Below, in pieces: positions 24,871 to 32,806 of a stretch of DNA of 64,000 nt; positions within the stretch are counted from its first letter, which is position 1, and each line of letters opens with the position of its first letter. The stretch covers positions 1-64,000 of the forward strand of contig NZ_BNAW01000035.1 in assembly GCF_014654205.1 (NCBI RefSeq), given 5' to 3'. The DNA is from Amycolatopsis bullii (GTDB lineage Bacteria; Actinomycetota; Actinomycetes; Mycobacteriales; Pseudonocardiaceae). The translations under genes and the position numbers were made by a program. The notes under the pieces are model-generated. The model made no database searches and was not told the DNA's origin. It saw only the letters and a list, made by a program, of their open reading frames with translations.

Positions 24871-26067
24871 ATGACGGGATCGCCCGTCGAGACGGCCTTC
24901 GGGCCGATGCTGAGCGGCGACGGCAGGCCCGGGCAGCTGTGGGCCATGCTCCCCCGCGAGCTGGCCGCGGTGTTCCGGCCGCGGCTGCTCGACGTCGCCG
25001 ACGAGGTGCTGCGCGAGATCCAGCGGACCATCCCGGACTACGCGCGGCCCCTCGACGGCGCGTTCGGGAAGGCGCTGCGGGCCGGCGTCCAGGCGGCGAT
25101 CCTGCAGTTCATCGACCGGATCGCCGCGTCGGGGCCGCTGCCGGACGAGCGGCGGAAGGTGTTCGTCGGGCTCGGCGTGCACGAGCTCGCGCAGGGCCGC
25201 AACCTCGACGTCCTGCAGGCCGCGTACCGGGTGGGCGCGCGGGTGACGTGGCGGCGGATGGCGGAGGTGGGGACGCGGGCGGGCGTGCCGTCGGCAACGC
25301 TGTGCCTGCTGGCCGAGGCCATTTTCGCCTACATCGACGAGCTGTCGGCGTTGTCGATCGCGGGGCACGCGGCGGCTCAGGCGCGAGCGGCGGGCGCGCT
25401 GGAACGGCGGCGGCGCCGGCTGCTGGACCTGCTGCTGGCGGACCCGCCGTCGCCGTCACGGACGGTGCAGGAGGCCGCGACGGCGGCGGAGTGGCCGTTG
25501 CCGCACCGGCTCGTCGCGGTGGCGCTGGACGGGCCCGCCGACGTCACCGGCTTGGGCGCACTGGAGGACCTCGAAGACGGCACCCCGCGGCTGCTGTTGC
25601 CGGCGCCGGCGGACCGGAGCGCGCTGACCGCGGCCCTGGCCGGCCACCGGGCGGCGGTGGGGCCGCCGGTCCCGCCGCGTCAGGCCGGCCGTTCGCTGGC
25701 GACGGCCCAGGAGGCGCTGCGGCTGGTGGCCGCGGAGGTCCTCCCGGACGAGCCGCTGACCTGGTGCGAAGACCATCTCGCGACGTTGTGGCTGCGCAAG
25801 GAGCCGTTCCTCGTGACGGAGGTGTCCCGCCGCCGGCTGGCCCCGCTGACGTCGTTGACCCCGAAGCAGTACAACCGGCTCGCGGGAACGCTGCTCGCCT
25901 GGCTGGAGACGTGCGGCAACGTCCGCGAGGTCGCCGACCGCCTCGCGATCCACCCCCAGACGGTCCGTGCCCGGGCCCAGGAGCTGGAAACCCTCTTCGC
26001 GGACCACCTCCGAAACCCGGACGCCCGCTTCGAGATGATCCTCGCCCTCCGCGCCACCCTCCCCTGA
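24871..26067 (+). CDS. PucR/CdaR-type transcriptional regulator (paralogue 4)
   Basis: 398 residues, GAGGTGAGCC before the ATG. Shared N-terminal domain (MLPRELAAVFRPRLLDVADEV, IQRTIPDYARPLDGAFGKAL, IFAYIDELSALSIAGHAAAQ) and C-terminal HTH (VREVADRLAIHPQTVRARAQELETLFADHL). Closest in plan to paralogue 3; the pair looks like a local duplication. Two adjacent paralogues may form heteromers or divide targets. Convergent with the KR-like end of the Mce operon, separated by a repeat block. Confidence 0.9.
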   Translation: MTGSPVETAFGPMLSGDGRPGQLWAMLPRELAAVFRPRLLDVADEVLREIQRTIPDYARPLDGAFGKALRAGVQAAILQFIDRIAASGPLPDERRKVFVGLGVHELAQGRNLDVLQAAYRVGARVTWRRMAEVGTRAGVPSATLCLLAEAIFAYIDELSALSIAGHAAAQARAAGALERRRRRLLDLLLADPPSPSRTVQEAATAAEWPLPHRLVAVALDGPADVTGLGALEDLEDGTPRLLLPAPADRSALTAALAGHRAAVGPPVPPRQAGRSLATAQEALRLVAAEVLPDEPLTWCEDHLATLWLRKEPFLVTEVSRRRLAPLTSLTPKQYNRLAGTLLAWLETCGNVREVADRLAIHPQTVRARAQELETLFADHLRNPDARFEMILALRATLP

Positions 26068-26083
26068 CCTCGTGTCGACCCCG

Positions 26084-26262
26084 CAATCACGAGTGATGCC
26101 CCTCCAGACACGCGTGATGCCCGCCCGATCACGCCTGAAGCCCGTTCCCGCCCGGCGGGCCGGTGTGCGGAAAGGGGTATCTCGGGTGATCAGAGGGGCA
26201 TCACTCGTGATTGGAGGGGCATCACGTGTGATTGGAGGGGCATCACGTGTGATTGGAGGGTC
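26084..26262. repeat. inverted and tandem 21-base repeat block between convergent genes
   Basis: A 21-base segment at 26084-26104 (containing AATCACGAGTGATGCCCCTC) recurs as an exact inverse complement at 26193-26213. From 26200 three tandem 21-base units run to 26262, each holding ATCAC-NN-GTGAT then TGGAGGG. Outer arms GTGTCGACC/GGTCGACAC also pair. The block could fold into a long hairpin and terminate both convergent transcripts. The family is the same as at 19155-19238 (CCTCCA core). Confidence 0.85.
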
Positions 26263-26269
26263 GACACGG

Positions 26270-27397
26270 TCAGAGGGTGGAGAAGTAGGGGCGGGGGAGG
26301 TCGGGGAGGCGGGGGGTGCCGAGCTGGACGATCGTGGCCGGGAGGCCGCGGGAGCGGCGCCAGGCGGCGAACGCCTCGAGCCAGGCGTCCGCCGTGGCGC
26401 GGGAGGTTTCGCCGGGGGCGCCGAACAACGCCGCGGCCGACGTGGCCAGGAGCCACCAGTCCGGTGGGGTGTCCGCGGTCGCCTCGTGGAGGCGGCGGGC
26501 GCCCAGGACGCCGCGGTGCCAGGCCGCCGACGGGTCGTCGGTGAGGACGCCCGCCGCGTGGATGATGCCCCGCAGCGGGAGGCCGTCCGCCGTGGCCGCC
26601 GTGACCAGGCGCTCCGCGACGCCGGGCTCCGTGATGTCGCCGGGGACCACCACCGCGCCGGACGCCCCCGCGGATGGTCCACAGAGGACGATCCGGGTGG
26701 CCCCCGTGCCGGCCAGCCACCGCGCGGCCGCGGGCCCGAGGCCACCGGTGACGACGTACGCGCCGGGCCCGGTCGGCACTTCGACGGCGAACGGCACCCG
26801 CGTCAGCCTGGCCGCGTACCGGACGTCGTGCCGCCAGCGGACTTCGTCGTCCGGCGCGTCCGACCGCAGTTCGCGCGCCAGAACGTCCACATCGGACCGG
26901 GCGTCGAAGTCGACCAGGCTGGCCCGCAGCTGCGGCCGCTCGAGGGCGAGCACCCGCACCAGCCCGCGCAGGCACGCCAGCCCCGGCTCGCCGCCGGCCT
27001 GCGTGACCAGGTGGAACCGGACGCCGAAGCCGAGGCGCGCGACCACCGACCGCACCGACAGCAGCAGTTCCTGCGCGGCCTCGGGATCGTGGTAGGCGTA
27101 CGGCGACCCGGTCAGGTAGACGACGCCGCGCACCGGCCGTTCGGTGAGGAACCCGGGCAGCTCGTCGAGGTCGTCGCGCGGCAGCGACAGCGCGTCGTCG
27201 CCGGCCGCGGCCAGCGCCAGGGCCAGCGCGACGGCCCGGCCGAGCGCCGCCGGGTGCTCGTCGGTGAGCAGCAGCCACGCGCCCGGCCCGGGCGGGGCCA
27301 CCGGCGGCAGCGGCACTTCGGGCCACGTCACCTCGAACGACGAGGTGGCGAACGGGACGCCCGGCGACAGCGCCCGCTCCACCGGCCCGGTCACCAC
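26270..27397 (-). CDS. ketoreductase-like protein with altered catalytic residues
   Basis: 375 residues in the style of a discrete PKS KR: an N-terminal pseudo-Rossmann part (about 1-195) and a nucleotide-binding part (TGGLGPAAARWLA, about 217-229). In active PKS KRs the segment ...GQAAYAAANAFL supplies Tyr and Asn; here it reads GETSRATADAWL, so Tyr is Arg and Asn is Asp. The catalytic Ser position is kept (LLATSAAALFG). NADPH binding may survive, but reduction by the usual mechanism is unlikely. Last gene of the Mce operon; starts inside the FAAL-like stop (GTG 27397 or 27394). The frame is intact with normal codon bias, so it is probably expressed. Confidence 0.8.
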   Translation of the reverse strand: MVTGPVERALSPGVPFATSSFEVTWPEVPLPPVAPPGPGAWLLLTDEHPAALGRAVALALALAAAGDDALSLPRDDLDELPGFLTERPVRGVVYLTGSPYAYHDPEAAQELLLSVRSVVARLGFGVRFHLVTQAGGEPGLACLRGLVRVLALERPQLRASLVDFDARSDVDVLARELRSDAPDDEVRWRHDVRYAARLTRVPFAVEVPTGPGAYVVTGGLGPAAARWLAGTGATRIVLCGPSAGASGAVVVPGDITEPGVAERLVTAATADGLPLRGIIHAAGVLTDDPSAAWHRGVLGARRLHEATADTPPDWWLLATSAAALFGAPGETSRATADAWLEAFAAWRRSRGLPATIVQLGTPRLPDLPRPYFSTL

Positions 27398-28572
27398 AGG
27401 CCGTCCCCGATGGAGGACTGCAGCACGACGACTCGGCGCAGCGTGAGCCCGTGCCGCGCCGACACCGCGTGCCGCACCGCCCGCTCGACCTCACCGCGCG
27501 GCGGGACGACGCCGACTGCCAGCTCGAGCACCACCACGGCCTGGCCCCCGGGAACGGCGAACGCCGACGCCGCACGCGGCCGGATCGCCGGGTGCGCCTG
27601 CTCGGCCGTCGCTTCGAGGTCCTCCGGCCGGTGCCCGGCGACGAAGTTCCGGCCGGTGACGCACAGCTCGCCCGAAGCGTTCAGAACGCCCTGGTCACCG
27701 GTTCGCAGCCACCACCGCGGCTCGTCGTCGCCGGGGATGAGGGCGCAGAAGACCCGCGCGGACTCCTCGGGCCGCCGCCAGTAGCCACGGGCGACGTTCG
27801 GCCCGCTCACCCAGATCTCGCCGACGTCGCCCGCCGGCACCCGCCTTCCGGCGCGGTCGACGATCGCGACCTGCTGGCCGGCCGGGTGTCCACAAGCGAC
27901 CAGAGCGGTCGCTTCGGCGACGACGTAACACCCCGGCAGCGGGTCGGGAGCGGACGCGTCGTGCACCACGGGCCGGCCGGTGACGATCGGCAGGGCCACC
28001 CCGAGCACCAGTCCCAGCGGATCGCCCGGCGGCCGGCTCACCACGGCGGTGTGTCCCAGCGCCTGAGCCGCCTGCCGGGCGTTCGCCAGCACGTTCGCGT
28101 GCGTGACCATCACCCCGCCCGGGTACTGCAGGTAGGCGACGTCCGACGGCGTGACCGGGACTTCGGCGAAGCCGGAAGCGTCCGGGACGGTGTCCACGGC
28201 GAGCACCCGGTGCCCGCAGGTGTCCAAAGTGGCCAGGAACCGCCGGATGGCGGGCACGGTGGCCGCGGTCGCCAGCACGATCGACGGCTCGGCGTCGGCG
28301 AGGACGCTCGCCCGGCGCTCCGGCCCGGCGGGGATCGCGACCAGCCCGGCCCGCAGCGCGCCGAGGAACGCGACGACGTGGTCGGGTGACGGCTCGATGA
28401 GGATCGCCGCCCGCTGCCGCGGCTCGGTGACCCGGCGCAGGGCGGCGGCGACGGCGGTGACCCGCCGGTCCAGCTCGGCCCAGGTCAAGGTGACCGCCGG
28501 CCGGGCCCAGGTCAAGGCCGGCGTCGAGCCCGCCGCCGCGGCGCGGCCGGCCAGCAGCTCGGAGAGGGTCAT
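27391..28572 (-). CDS. shortened fatty acyl-AMP ligase (FAAL/FadD)-like protein
   Basis: 393 residues versus about 580 for FAALs. The N-terminus matches (LTWAELDRRVTAVAAALR, AFLGALRAGLVAIP). At the ATP P-loop the expected LQYTSGST...P.GV reads YLQYPGGVMVTHANVLAN, so the Ser/Thr/Gly loop is absent. About 100 residues of core are missing before VVAEATALVACG. RTGDQG is kept. The chain ends SSIGDGLW just where the catalytic-Lys segment would begin. ATP-dependent activation therefore looks impossible; an acyl-binding or scaffold role is possible. The ATG at 28572 has GAGG 5 bases upstream; ATG 28587 is the alternative. Confidence 0.8.
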   Translation of the reverse strand: MTLSELLAGRAAAAGSTPALTWARPAVTLTWAELDRRVTAVAAALRRVTEPRQRAAILIEPSPDHVVAFLGALRAGLVAIPAGPERRASVLADAEPSIVLATAATVPAIRRFLATLDTCGHRVLAVDTVPDASGFAEVPVTPSDVAYLQYPGGVMVTHANVLANARQAAQALGHTAVVSRPPGDPLGLVLGVALPIVTGRPVVHDASAPDPLPGCYVVAEATALVACGHPAGQQVAIVDRAGRRVPAGDVGEIWVSGPNVARGYWRRPEESARVFCALIPGDDEPRWWLRTGDQGVLNASGELCVTGRNFVAGHRPEDLEATAEQAHPAIRPRAASAFAVPGGQAVVVLELAVGVVPPRGEVERAVRHAVSARHGLTLRRVVVLQSSIGDGLW

Positions 28573-28589
28573 GGGGTCCTCGCGCATGC

Positions 28590-29198
28590 TCAGGCCGCGG
28601 ACATCCCGGTGACGCGCCACTTCCCGGCGACGCGCTCGGCCGTGACGCTCAGCTGGGCGGCGCCGGTGCTGCGCTGCCCGTCCCCTCTCGTGCCGGTCTG
28701 GTCGAGGAACACCAGCAGCGCCGCCCGGTCGCCGTCGAGCAGCTTGACGCCGGACGCGACGGCGGTCGACGTCACCACCAGCTTCTGCTCGGCAGCCAGC
28801 TTCCGGACCTGGCCGAAGAGCTGTTCGTACTGTGCGAGCGCGGGCCCGGTCAGGACGTCCTTCGCCGCCTGCTCGCTCTTGGCCGGATCGTCGTACCGGT
28901 AGGAGAAGACCGTGCCGAGCGCGGCGCTGACCTGCTTCCCGGCCTCGGCCGTTCCTGCGACATCGGAAAGCGCGCTGTTGTGCGCGACGACGGCGTTCGT
29001 GCTCCGCGCTTCGAGCGTGAACCACACCGCGAGTCCCGCCATGACCACGGCCACCACCGCGAGCACCACCGTCACCCGCCGCCGTGGCCCGGGGGTCGTG
29101 AGTGGCAAGGCGGGTTCTAACCCGTCCAAACACTCACGAGGGTCGGGGTGCCGGCGGCCGGCGACCTTCACGGGACGCTTCTTCGTGGCTGTCTTCAC
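28590..29198 (-). CDS. Mce-associated membrane protein
   Basis: 202 residues from the GTG at 29198 (GGGGAGG upstream, GTGA overlap with the preceding gene). Basic cytoplasmic N-terminus, one TM (VTVVLAVVAVVMAGLAVWFTL), and an extracytoplasmic NTF2-like/SnoaL-type domain ending AERVAGKWRVTGMS. This is the layout of mycobacterial Mam proteins that stabilise Mce complexes. Residues about 21-33 (ECLDGLEPALPLT) are encoded by a palindromic element at 29098-29137, an apparent in-frame insertion in the cytoplasmic tail. Confidence 0.85.
   Translation of the reverse strand: MKTATKKRPVKVAGRRHPDPRECLDGLEPALPLTTPGPRRRVTVVLAVVAVVMAGLAVWFTLEARSTNAVVAHNSALSDVAGTAEAGKQVSAALGTVFSYRYDDPAKSEQAAKDVLTGPALAQYEQLFGQVRKLAAEQKLVVTSTAVASGVKLLDGDRAALLVFLDQTGTRGDGQRSTGAAQLSVTAERVAGKWRVTGMSAA
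29098..29137. repeat. palindromic element inside the Mce-associated gene
   Basis: Outer arms GTGAGTG/CACTCAC and inner arms CGGGTT/AACCCG around CT make a 40-base imperfect hairpin. It is read in frame as part of the cytoplasmic tail. The GTGAGTG...CACTCAC layout resembles intergenic palindromes I associate with Amycolatopsis-type genomes (from memory). Confidence 0.65.
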
Positions 29199-29692
29199 GG
29201 TGCCTCCCCGACGGGAACCTGGCCGAGGCCGGTGACGCGCCAGCCGTCCGGGCCGCGGGTCAGGTCGGCCTGGAACCGGTTGCGCTTGGTCACGGCGTCC
29301 CCGCCGTCCGGCGCCACGATCAGCTCGACCGAGGCGATCAGCTTCGCCGTCCCCGCGCCGGTGTCCACTTCGGTCACCGCGGCGTCGGTCACCTTCCCGG
29401 TGGTCACGGTCTTCGCCTGGGCGATCCGGTCGAGGCTGCCCTGCCGGTCGGCCGCGAGCTCGTCGTGCAGCGCGCCGCCGGAGAGGTCCAGCCAGTGCTG
29501 GTACCCGGGCGCGGCCTGCCGGTAGTCCAAGGTGGTCAGTCCGGTGACCGCCGTCCGGCCCGCCCGCAACGCCTCCTCCCGGACGACCGCGCGGGCGACG
29601 CCGTCGTCGTGCGCCGCCTGCCACCAGGTGAAACCCGACCAGCCGGCGGCGACGGCCGCCAAGACCGCGGCCACCCACGCAAGAATCCTCAC
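29195..29692 (-). CDS. Mce-associated membrane protein
   Basis: 165 residues from the GTG at 29692, which overlaps the MceF stop (GTGA). One N-terminal TM (ILAWVAAVLAAVAAGWSGFTWW) followed by an extracytoplasmic domain with TTLDYRQAAPGYQHWLDL, a block typical of Mam proteins (DYR...W...TG), and end GPDGWRVTGLGQVPVG. Works with the adjacent paralogue and the Mce proteins at the membrane. Function inferred from family and operon position. Confidence 0.87.
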   Translation of the reverse strand: MRILAWVAAVLAAVAAGWSGFTWWQAAHDDGVARAVVREEALRAGRTAVTGLTTLDYRQAAPGYQHWLDLSGGALHDELAADRQGSLDRIAQAKTVTTGKVTDAAVTEVDTGAGTAKLIASVELIVAPDGGDAVTKRNRFQADLTRGPDGWRVTGLGQVPVGEAP

Positions 29693-30795
29693 GGCCGTCC
29701 TCCTGGTGCGTTCTGCGAGCCCCGCACGTTCGTCGGGTCGCCCTTCGGCAGCGCACAGCGCGCGGCCGTGTTCAGCGGGCGGACCGACGTGTCGAGGCCG
29801 TTGCGGTACGGCGTCGTGTACCCGGTGGTGCACGGCGGTGGGTCGAAAAACGTCAGCGAAAGTCCGATGTGGACGCCGTCCGGCCGCACGATCGTGCCCG
29901 CCGCCGCGACCGCCTGCGGCGCGGTGATCAGCAGCTGCCGGATCCCGTCCTGGCGCGCTTCCAGGACGTCCGCGGTGGTCAGCAGGTTCGCCAGCAGCAC
30001 CCCCAGGTTCGGACCGGAGTCGCGGATCAGCGCGCCGACCTCGTTCGCGGCCGCGGGCACTGCCGGGATCAGCGTGCGCAGGTCGCCGTCGGACTGCTTC
30101 AGCGTCGAAGCCAGCAGTTTCGCGTTGGCACCGAACTCGCGGATCGCGCCGGCCTGCTGCACCTGGGTGTCGAGCACGGTGTGGGCGTCGGTGACGAACC
30201 GGGTCAGCGGCGCGACGTGCGCGCTCGCCGCCTGCACGAACTCGATGCCCCGGCCGACGAGCTGGTCCAGTGCCGGGCCCGCGTCGGACGTCGCGTTGTA
30301 CAGCTCGTCGACGACGGTCCGCAGCGCGGGTTTCGGCACCGAGTTGGCGAAGGAGTCCACTGTCGACAAGACGATGTCGACCGGCAGCGGGATCTTCGTG
30401 TCGGCTTGGGTGATCACCGAGCCGTCGTGCAGCTTCGGCCCGCCGTCGGTGCGCGGCCGCAGGTCGACGTACTGCTCGCCGACGGCCGAGCGGTCCGCGA
30501 CGACGGCTTCGGTGTCGGCCGGGACGGGTGCGGTGCCGGAGTCGATCTCGAGGTCGGCTTCCATTCCGGCCGGGGTCAGCCGCAGTTCGCCGACGCGGCC
30601 GATCGGCACGCCGCGGTAGGTGACCTCGGCGTTCGTGAAGATGCCGCCGCCGGTCGGGAACTGCGCGGTCACGGTGTAGCCGCGGTCGAAGAAGACCTTG
30701 TCGAGGCCCGCGTAGGTGGCTCCGACGTAGGCGACGCCGACGACGGCGATGACGACGAAGATCGTCACCTGCGCGCGCACGAACCGGGTCAGCAT
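29689..30795 (-). CDS. mceF: Mce family protein, MceF position
   Basis: 368 residues. N-terminal TM (VTIFVVIAVVGVAYVGATYAG), MCE/MlaD domain about 38-115 (YTVTAQFPTGGGIFTNAEVTYRGVPIGRVGEL), then a long helical region and a Cys-containing Pro-rich C-terminus. MceA-F hexamers form the periplasmic lipid channel of the importer in mycobacteria. Its ATG shares one base with the MceE stop (TGATG). Confidence 0.92.
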   Translation of the reverse strand: MLTRFVRAQVTIFVVIAVVGVAYVGATYAGLDKVFFDRGYTVTAQFPTGGGIFTNAEVTYRGVPIGRVGELRLTPAGMEADLEIDSGTAPVPADTEAVVADRSAVGEQYVDLRPRTDGGPKLHDGSVITQADTKIPLPVDIVLSTVDSFANSVPKPALRTVVDELYNATSDAGPALDQLVGRGIEFVQAASAHVAPLTRFVTDAHTVLDTQVQQAGAIREFGANAKLLASTLKQSDGDLRTLIPAVPAAANEVGALIRDSGPNLGVLLANLLTTADVLEARQDGIRQLLITAPQAVAAAGTIVRPDGVHIGLSLTFFDPPPCTTGYTTPYRNGLDTSVRPLNTAARCALPKGDPTNVRGSQNAPGGRP

Positions 30796-31766
30796 CAGTG
30801 GCCTGCTTTCAGGAACCCGTTGAGGTAGTCGCCGCGGATGGTGTCCAGTGCGGCGTCCGGGAACGGGAAGGTGAAGACCATCTCCATCGCCTTCGGCAGC
30901 TTGTCGCCGGAGTCGGCCAGCCGTCGCAGCAACGGCTCCAGCGCGCGGAGGTCGGCGACGAGGTCGTCCTTGCTGCGGTTGACCGTGTCGACGGCGACCG
31001 AAGTCAGCCCGTCCAGCGACTTCAGCATCCCGACCAGGGCTTCCCGCTGCTGGTTGAGCACGCCGATGCCGGGGGTGAGGCCGTTCAGCGTGGTGGTGAT
31101 CCGGTCGGTGTGCGCGTTCAAGGTCGTCGCGAGCTTGTTGACGCTCTCGATGGCCCGGGTGATCTCGTTCCGGTGTTCGTCGAGCCCCTGCACAAAACTG
31201 TCCAAATTGGACAGGAGTGAACGCGCTGCGGTCTCTCTGCCCCCGAGGGCGTCGTTCAGCTCGTGGCTGATGTTCTGGACCTGCGCGACACCACCGCCGT
31301 TGAGCAGCAGCGACAGCGCTCCGAAGACCTCCTCGATCTCGGGTGTCAACGTCGACCGGTCCAGGGGGATGGTCGCGCCGTCGAGCAGCCGCCCCGACGG
31401 CGTCGCGTCGTCCGGCGGGGCGAGCTCGACGAACTTCTCGCCGAGGATGCTGGCCTGCCGCAGCCGGGCGACGGCGTTGGCCGGCAGGTCGACGTCGCCG
31501 TTGAGCAGCAGTTCGACGACCGCGCTGCGGGAGTCCGGCGCCAGTTCGACCTTGACGACCTGGCCGGCCGGGACGTCGTTGACCTTGACGCCGGACTGCG
31601 GCACCAGGTCCAGGACGTTCGTGAAGCTCGCGGTCACGTGGATCGGGTGGTCGCCGAGCGCGGCTCCGCCCGGAAGCGGGATGTCGTAGACGCTCACGCC
31701 GCTGCCGCAGCCGGTGGTGACCAGCGCGAGGGTGACCACCGCGGCGAGCTTGACCAGGGATTTCAT
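30795..31766 (-). CDS. mceE: Mce family lipoprotein, MceE position
   Basis: 323 residues. Lipoprotein signal MKSLVKLAAVVTLALVTTGC with lipobox VTTGC (Cys20), then an MCE domain (HIHVTASF-like start at about 42, NDVPAGQVVKVEL) and a helical body. The fifth Mce subunit is normally the lipoprotein (LprK-like), which fixes gene order. ATGA overlap with MceD. Confidence 0.93.
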   Translation of the reverse strand: MKSLVKLAAVVTLALVTTGCGSGVSVYDIPLPGGAALGDHPIHVTASFTNVLDLVPQSGVKVNDVPAGQVVKVELAPDSRSAVVELLLNGDVDLPANAVARLRQASILGEKFVELAPPDDATPSGRLLDGATIPLDRSTLTPEIEEVFGALSLLLNGGGVAQVQNISHELNDALGGRETAARSLLSNLDSFVQGLDEHRNEITRAIESVNKLATTLNAHTDRITTTLNGLTPGIGVLNQQREALVGMLKSLDGLTSVAVDTVNRSKDDLVADLRALEPLLRRLADSGDKLPKAMEMVFTFPFPDAALDTIRGDYLNGFLKAGH

Positions 31767-32806
31767 TTCGGCTCCGCGAATTCGAGGAGGTTGCCGCGGC
31801 CGTCGATGGTGCCGTTGGCCTGGTCGTAGGCGCCCAGGAGGTTCGTCAGCGCGTTCGGGGCCGCCTGCAGTGCTTCGGCGAGCGAGTCCTTCTGGTTGAC
31901 GAGCACCCGGGTGACGTCGGCCAGCTTGTCCACATCGGACTGAACCTTGCCGCGGTTGTCCTTGATGAACCCCTGCACGACGCTCAGCGCCTGGGTCAGC
32001 TCGGTCAGCGCGCCGGAGAACTGGTCGCGCTGGTCGGCCAGCACCTTGCTCAGCGAAGCGATCTGCGAAATGGCCTGTTTCACCTGGCCGTCGTTGGCCG
32101 CGAGCATCGCGGTGAACTTGCTGATGTTGTCGACGGAACCGAACAGGTCGTCCTTCGAATCGCTCGCGGTGCGGGCGAACTCGCCGAGGTTCTCGATCGC
32201 GGTGCCGATGGTCTGCCCGGTGCCGTTCAGGTAGTCCGCGGACCGGGTCAGGACGTCGCTGACCGCGCCGTCCTTGTTGGCGCCCTGCGGTCCGAGCGCC
32301 GACATGAGCTGGTTGAGGCTGTGCAGCAGGTCGTCGAACTCGACCGGGGTCGCGGTGCGCTCCCGCGGGATCGAAGCGCCGTCGGCCAGCTGCGGCCCGC
32401 CGCGGTAGACCGGCGTGAGCTGCACGTACCGGTCGGCGACCAGGCTCGGCGTGATGACGACGGCCCCGGCGTCGGCGGGCAGCGGCACCCCGGGCCGCAG
32501 CGTCATGGTGACCTTGACGTCGGTGCCGTTCGGTTCCACTTCGGACACGGAGCCGATGGCGACGCCGAGGACGCGGACGTCCGAGTTCGGGTAGATCCCC
32601 ACGGCGGCCGTGAAGTACGCGGTCAGCGTCCGCTCGGCCGGCGCGGTCACCACCGGCCAGGCGGCCGACACGACGAGCGCGAGGACGACGCCGAGCGTGA
32701 GGGCCCGCGATCTCGTCCGCCGCCGCGCCGCCGCACCCAGATCGACGAGGGTGGCGGAGAGGGCACTTTCACGTGAAAGTGCCCTCTTCGAGCGGTGGTG
32801 GGCCAT
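31763..32806 (-). CDS. mceD: Mce family protein, MceD position
   Basis: 347 residues from the ATG at 32806, which shares a base with the MceC stop and has GGGGGA upstream. Cytoplasmic N-terminus, TM (LTLGVVLALVVSAAWPVV), MCE domain (LTAYFTAAVGIYPNSDVRVLGVAIGSVSEV), long coiled-coil-like body, end GNLLEFAEPK. Residues about 7-17 (KRALSRESALS) are encoded by a perfect 30-base palindrome (32758-32787), an apparent in-frame insertion in a region likely tolerant of change. Confidence 0.92.
   Translation of the reverse strand: MAHHRSKRALSRESALSATLVDLGAAARRRTRSRALTLGVVLALVVSAAWPVVTAPAERTLTAYFTAAVGIYPNSDVRVLGVAIGSVSEVEPNGTDVKVTMTLRPGVPLPADAGAVVITPSLVADRYVQLTPVYRGGPQLADGASIPRERTATPVEFDDLLHSLNQLMSALGPQGANKDGAVSDVLTRSADYLNGTGQTIGTAIENLGEFARTASDSKDDLFGSVDNISKFTAMLAANDGQVKQAISQIASLSKVLADQRDQFSGALTELTQALSVVQGFIKDNRGKVQSDVDKLADVTRVLVNQKDSLAEALQAAPNALTNLLGAYDQANGTIDGRGNLLEFAEPK
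32758..32787. repeat. perfect 30-base palindrome inside mceD
   Basis: Centre between 32772 and 32773; half sequence AGAGGGCACTTTCAC followed by its exact inverse complement. It is translated near the MceD N-terminus without breaking the frame. A palindrome of this size inside coding DNA is very unlikely by chance; a mobile palindromic repeat is the natural explanation. Confidence 0.9.
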
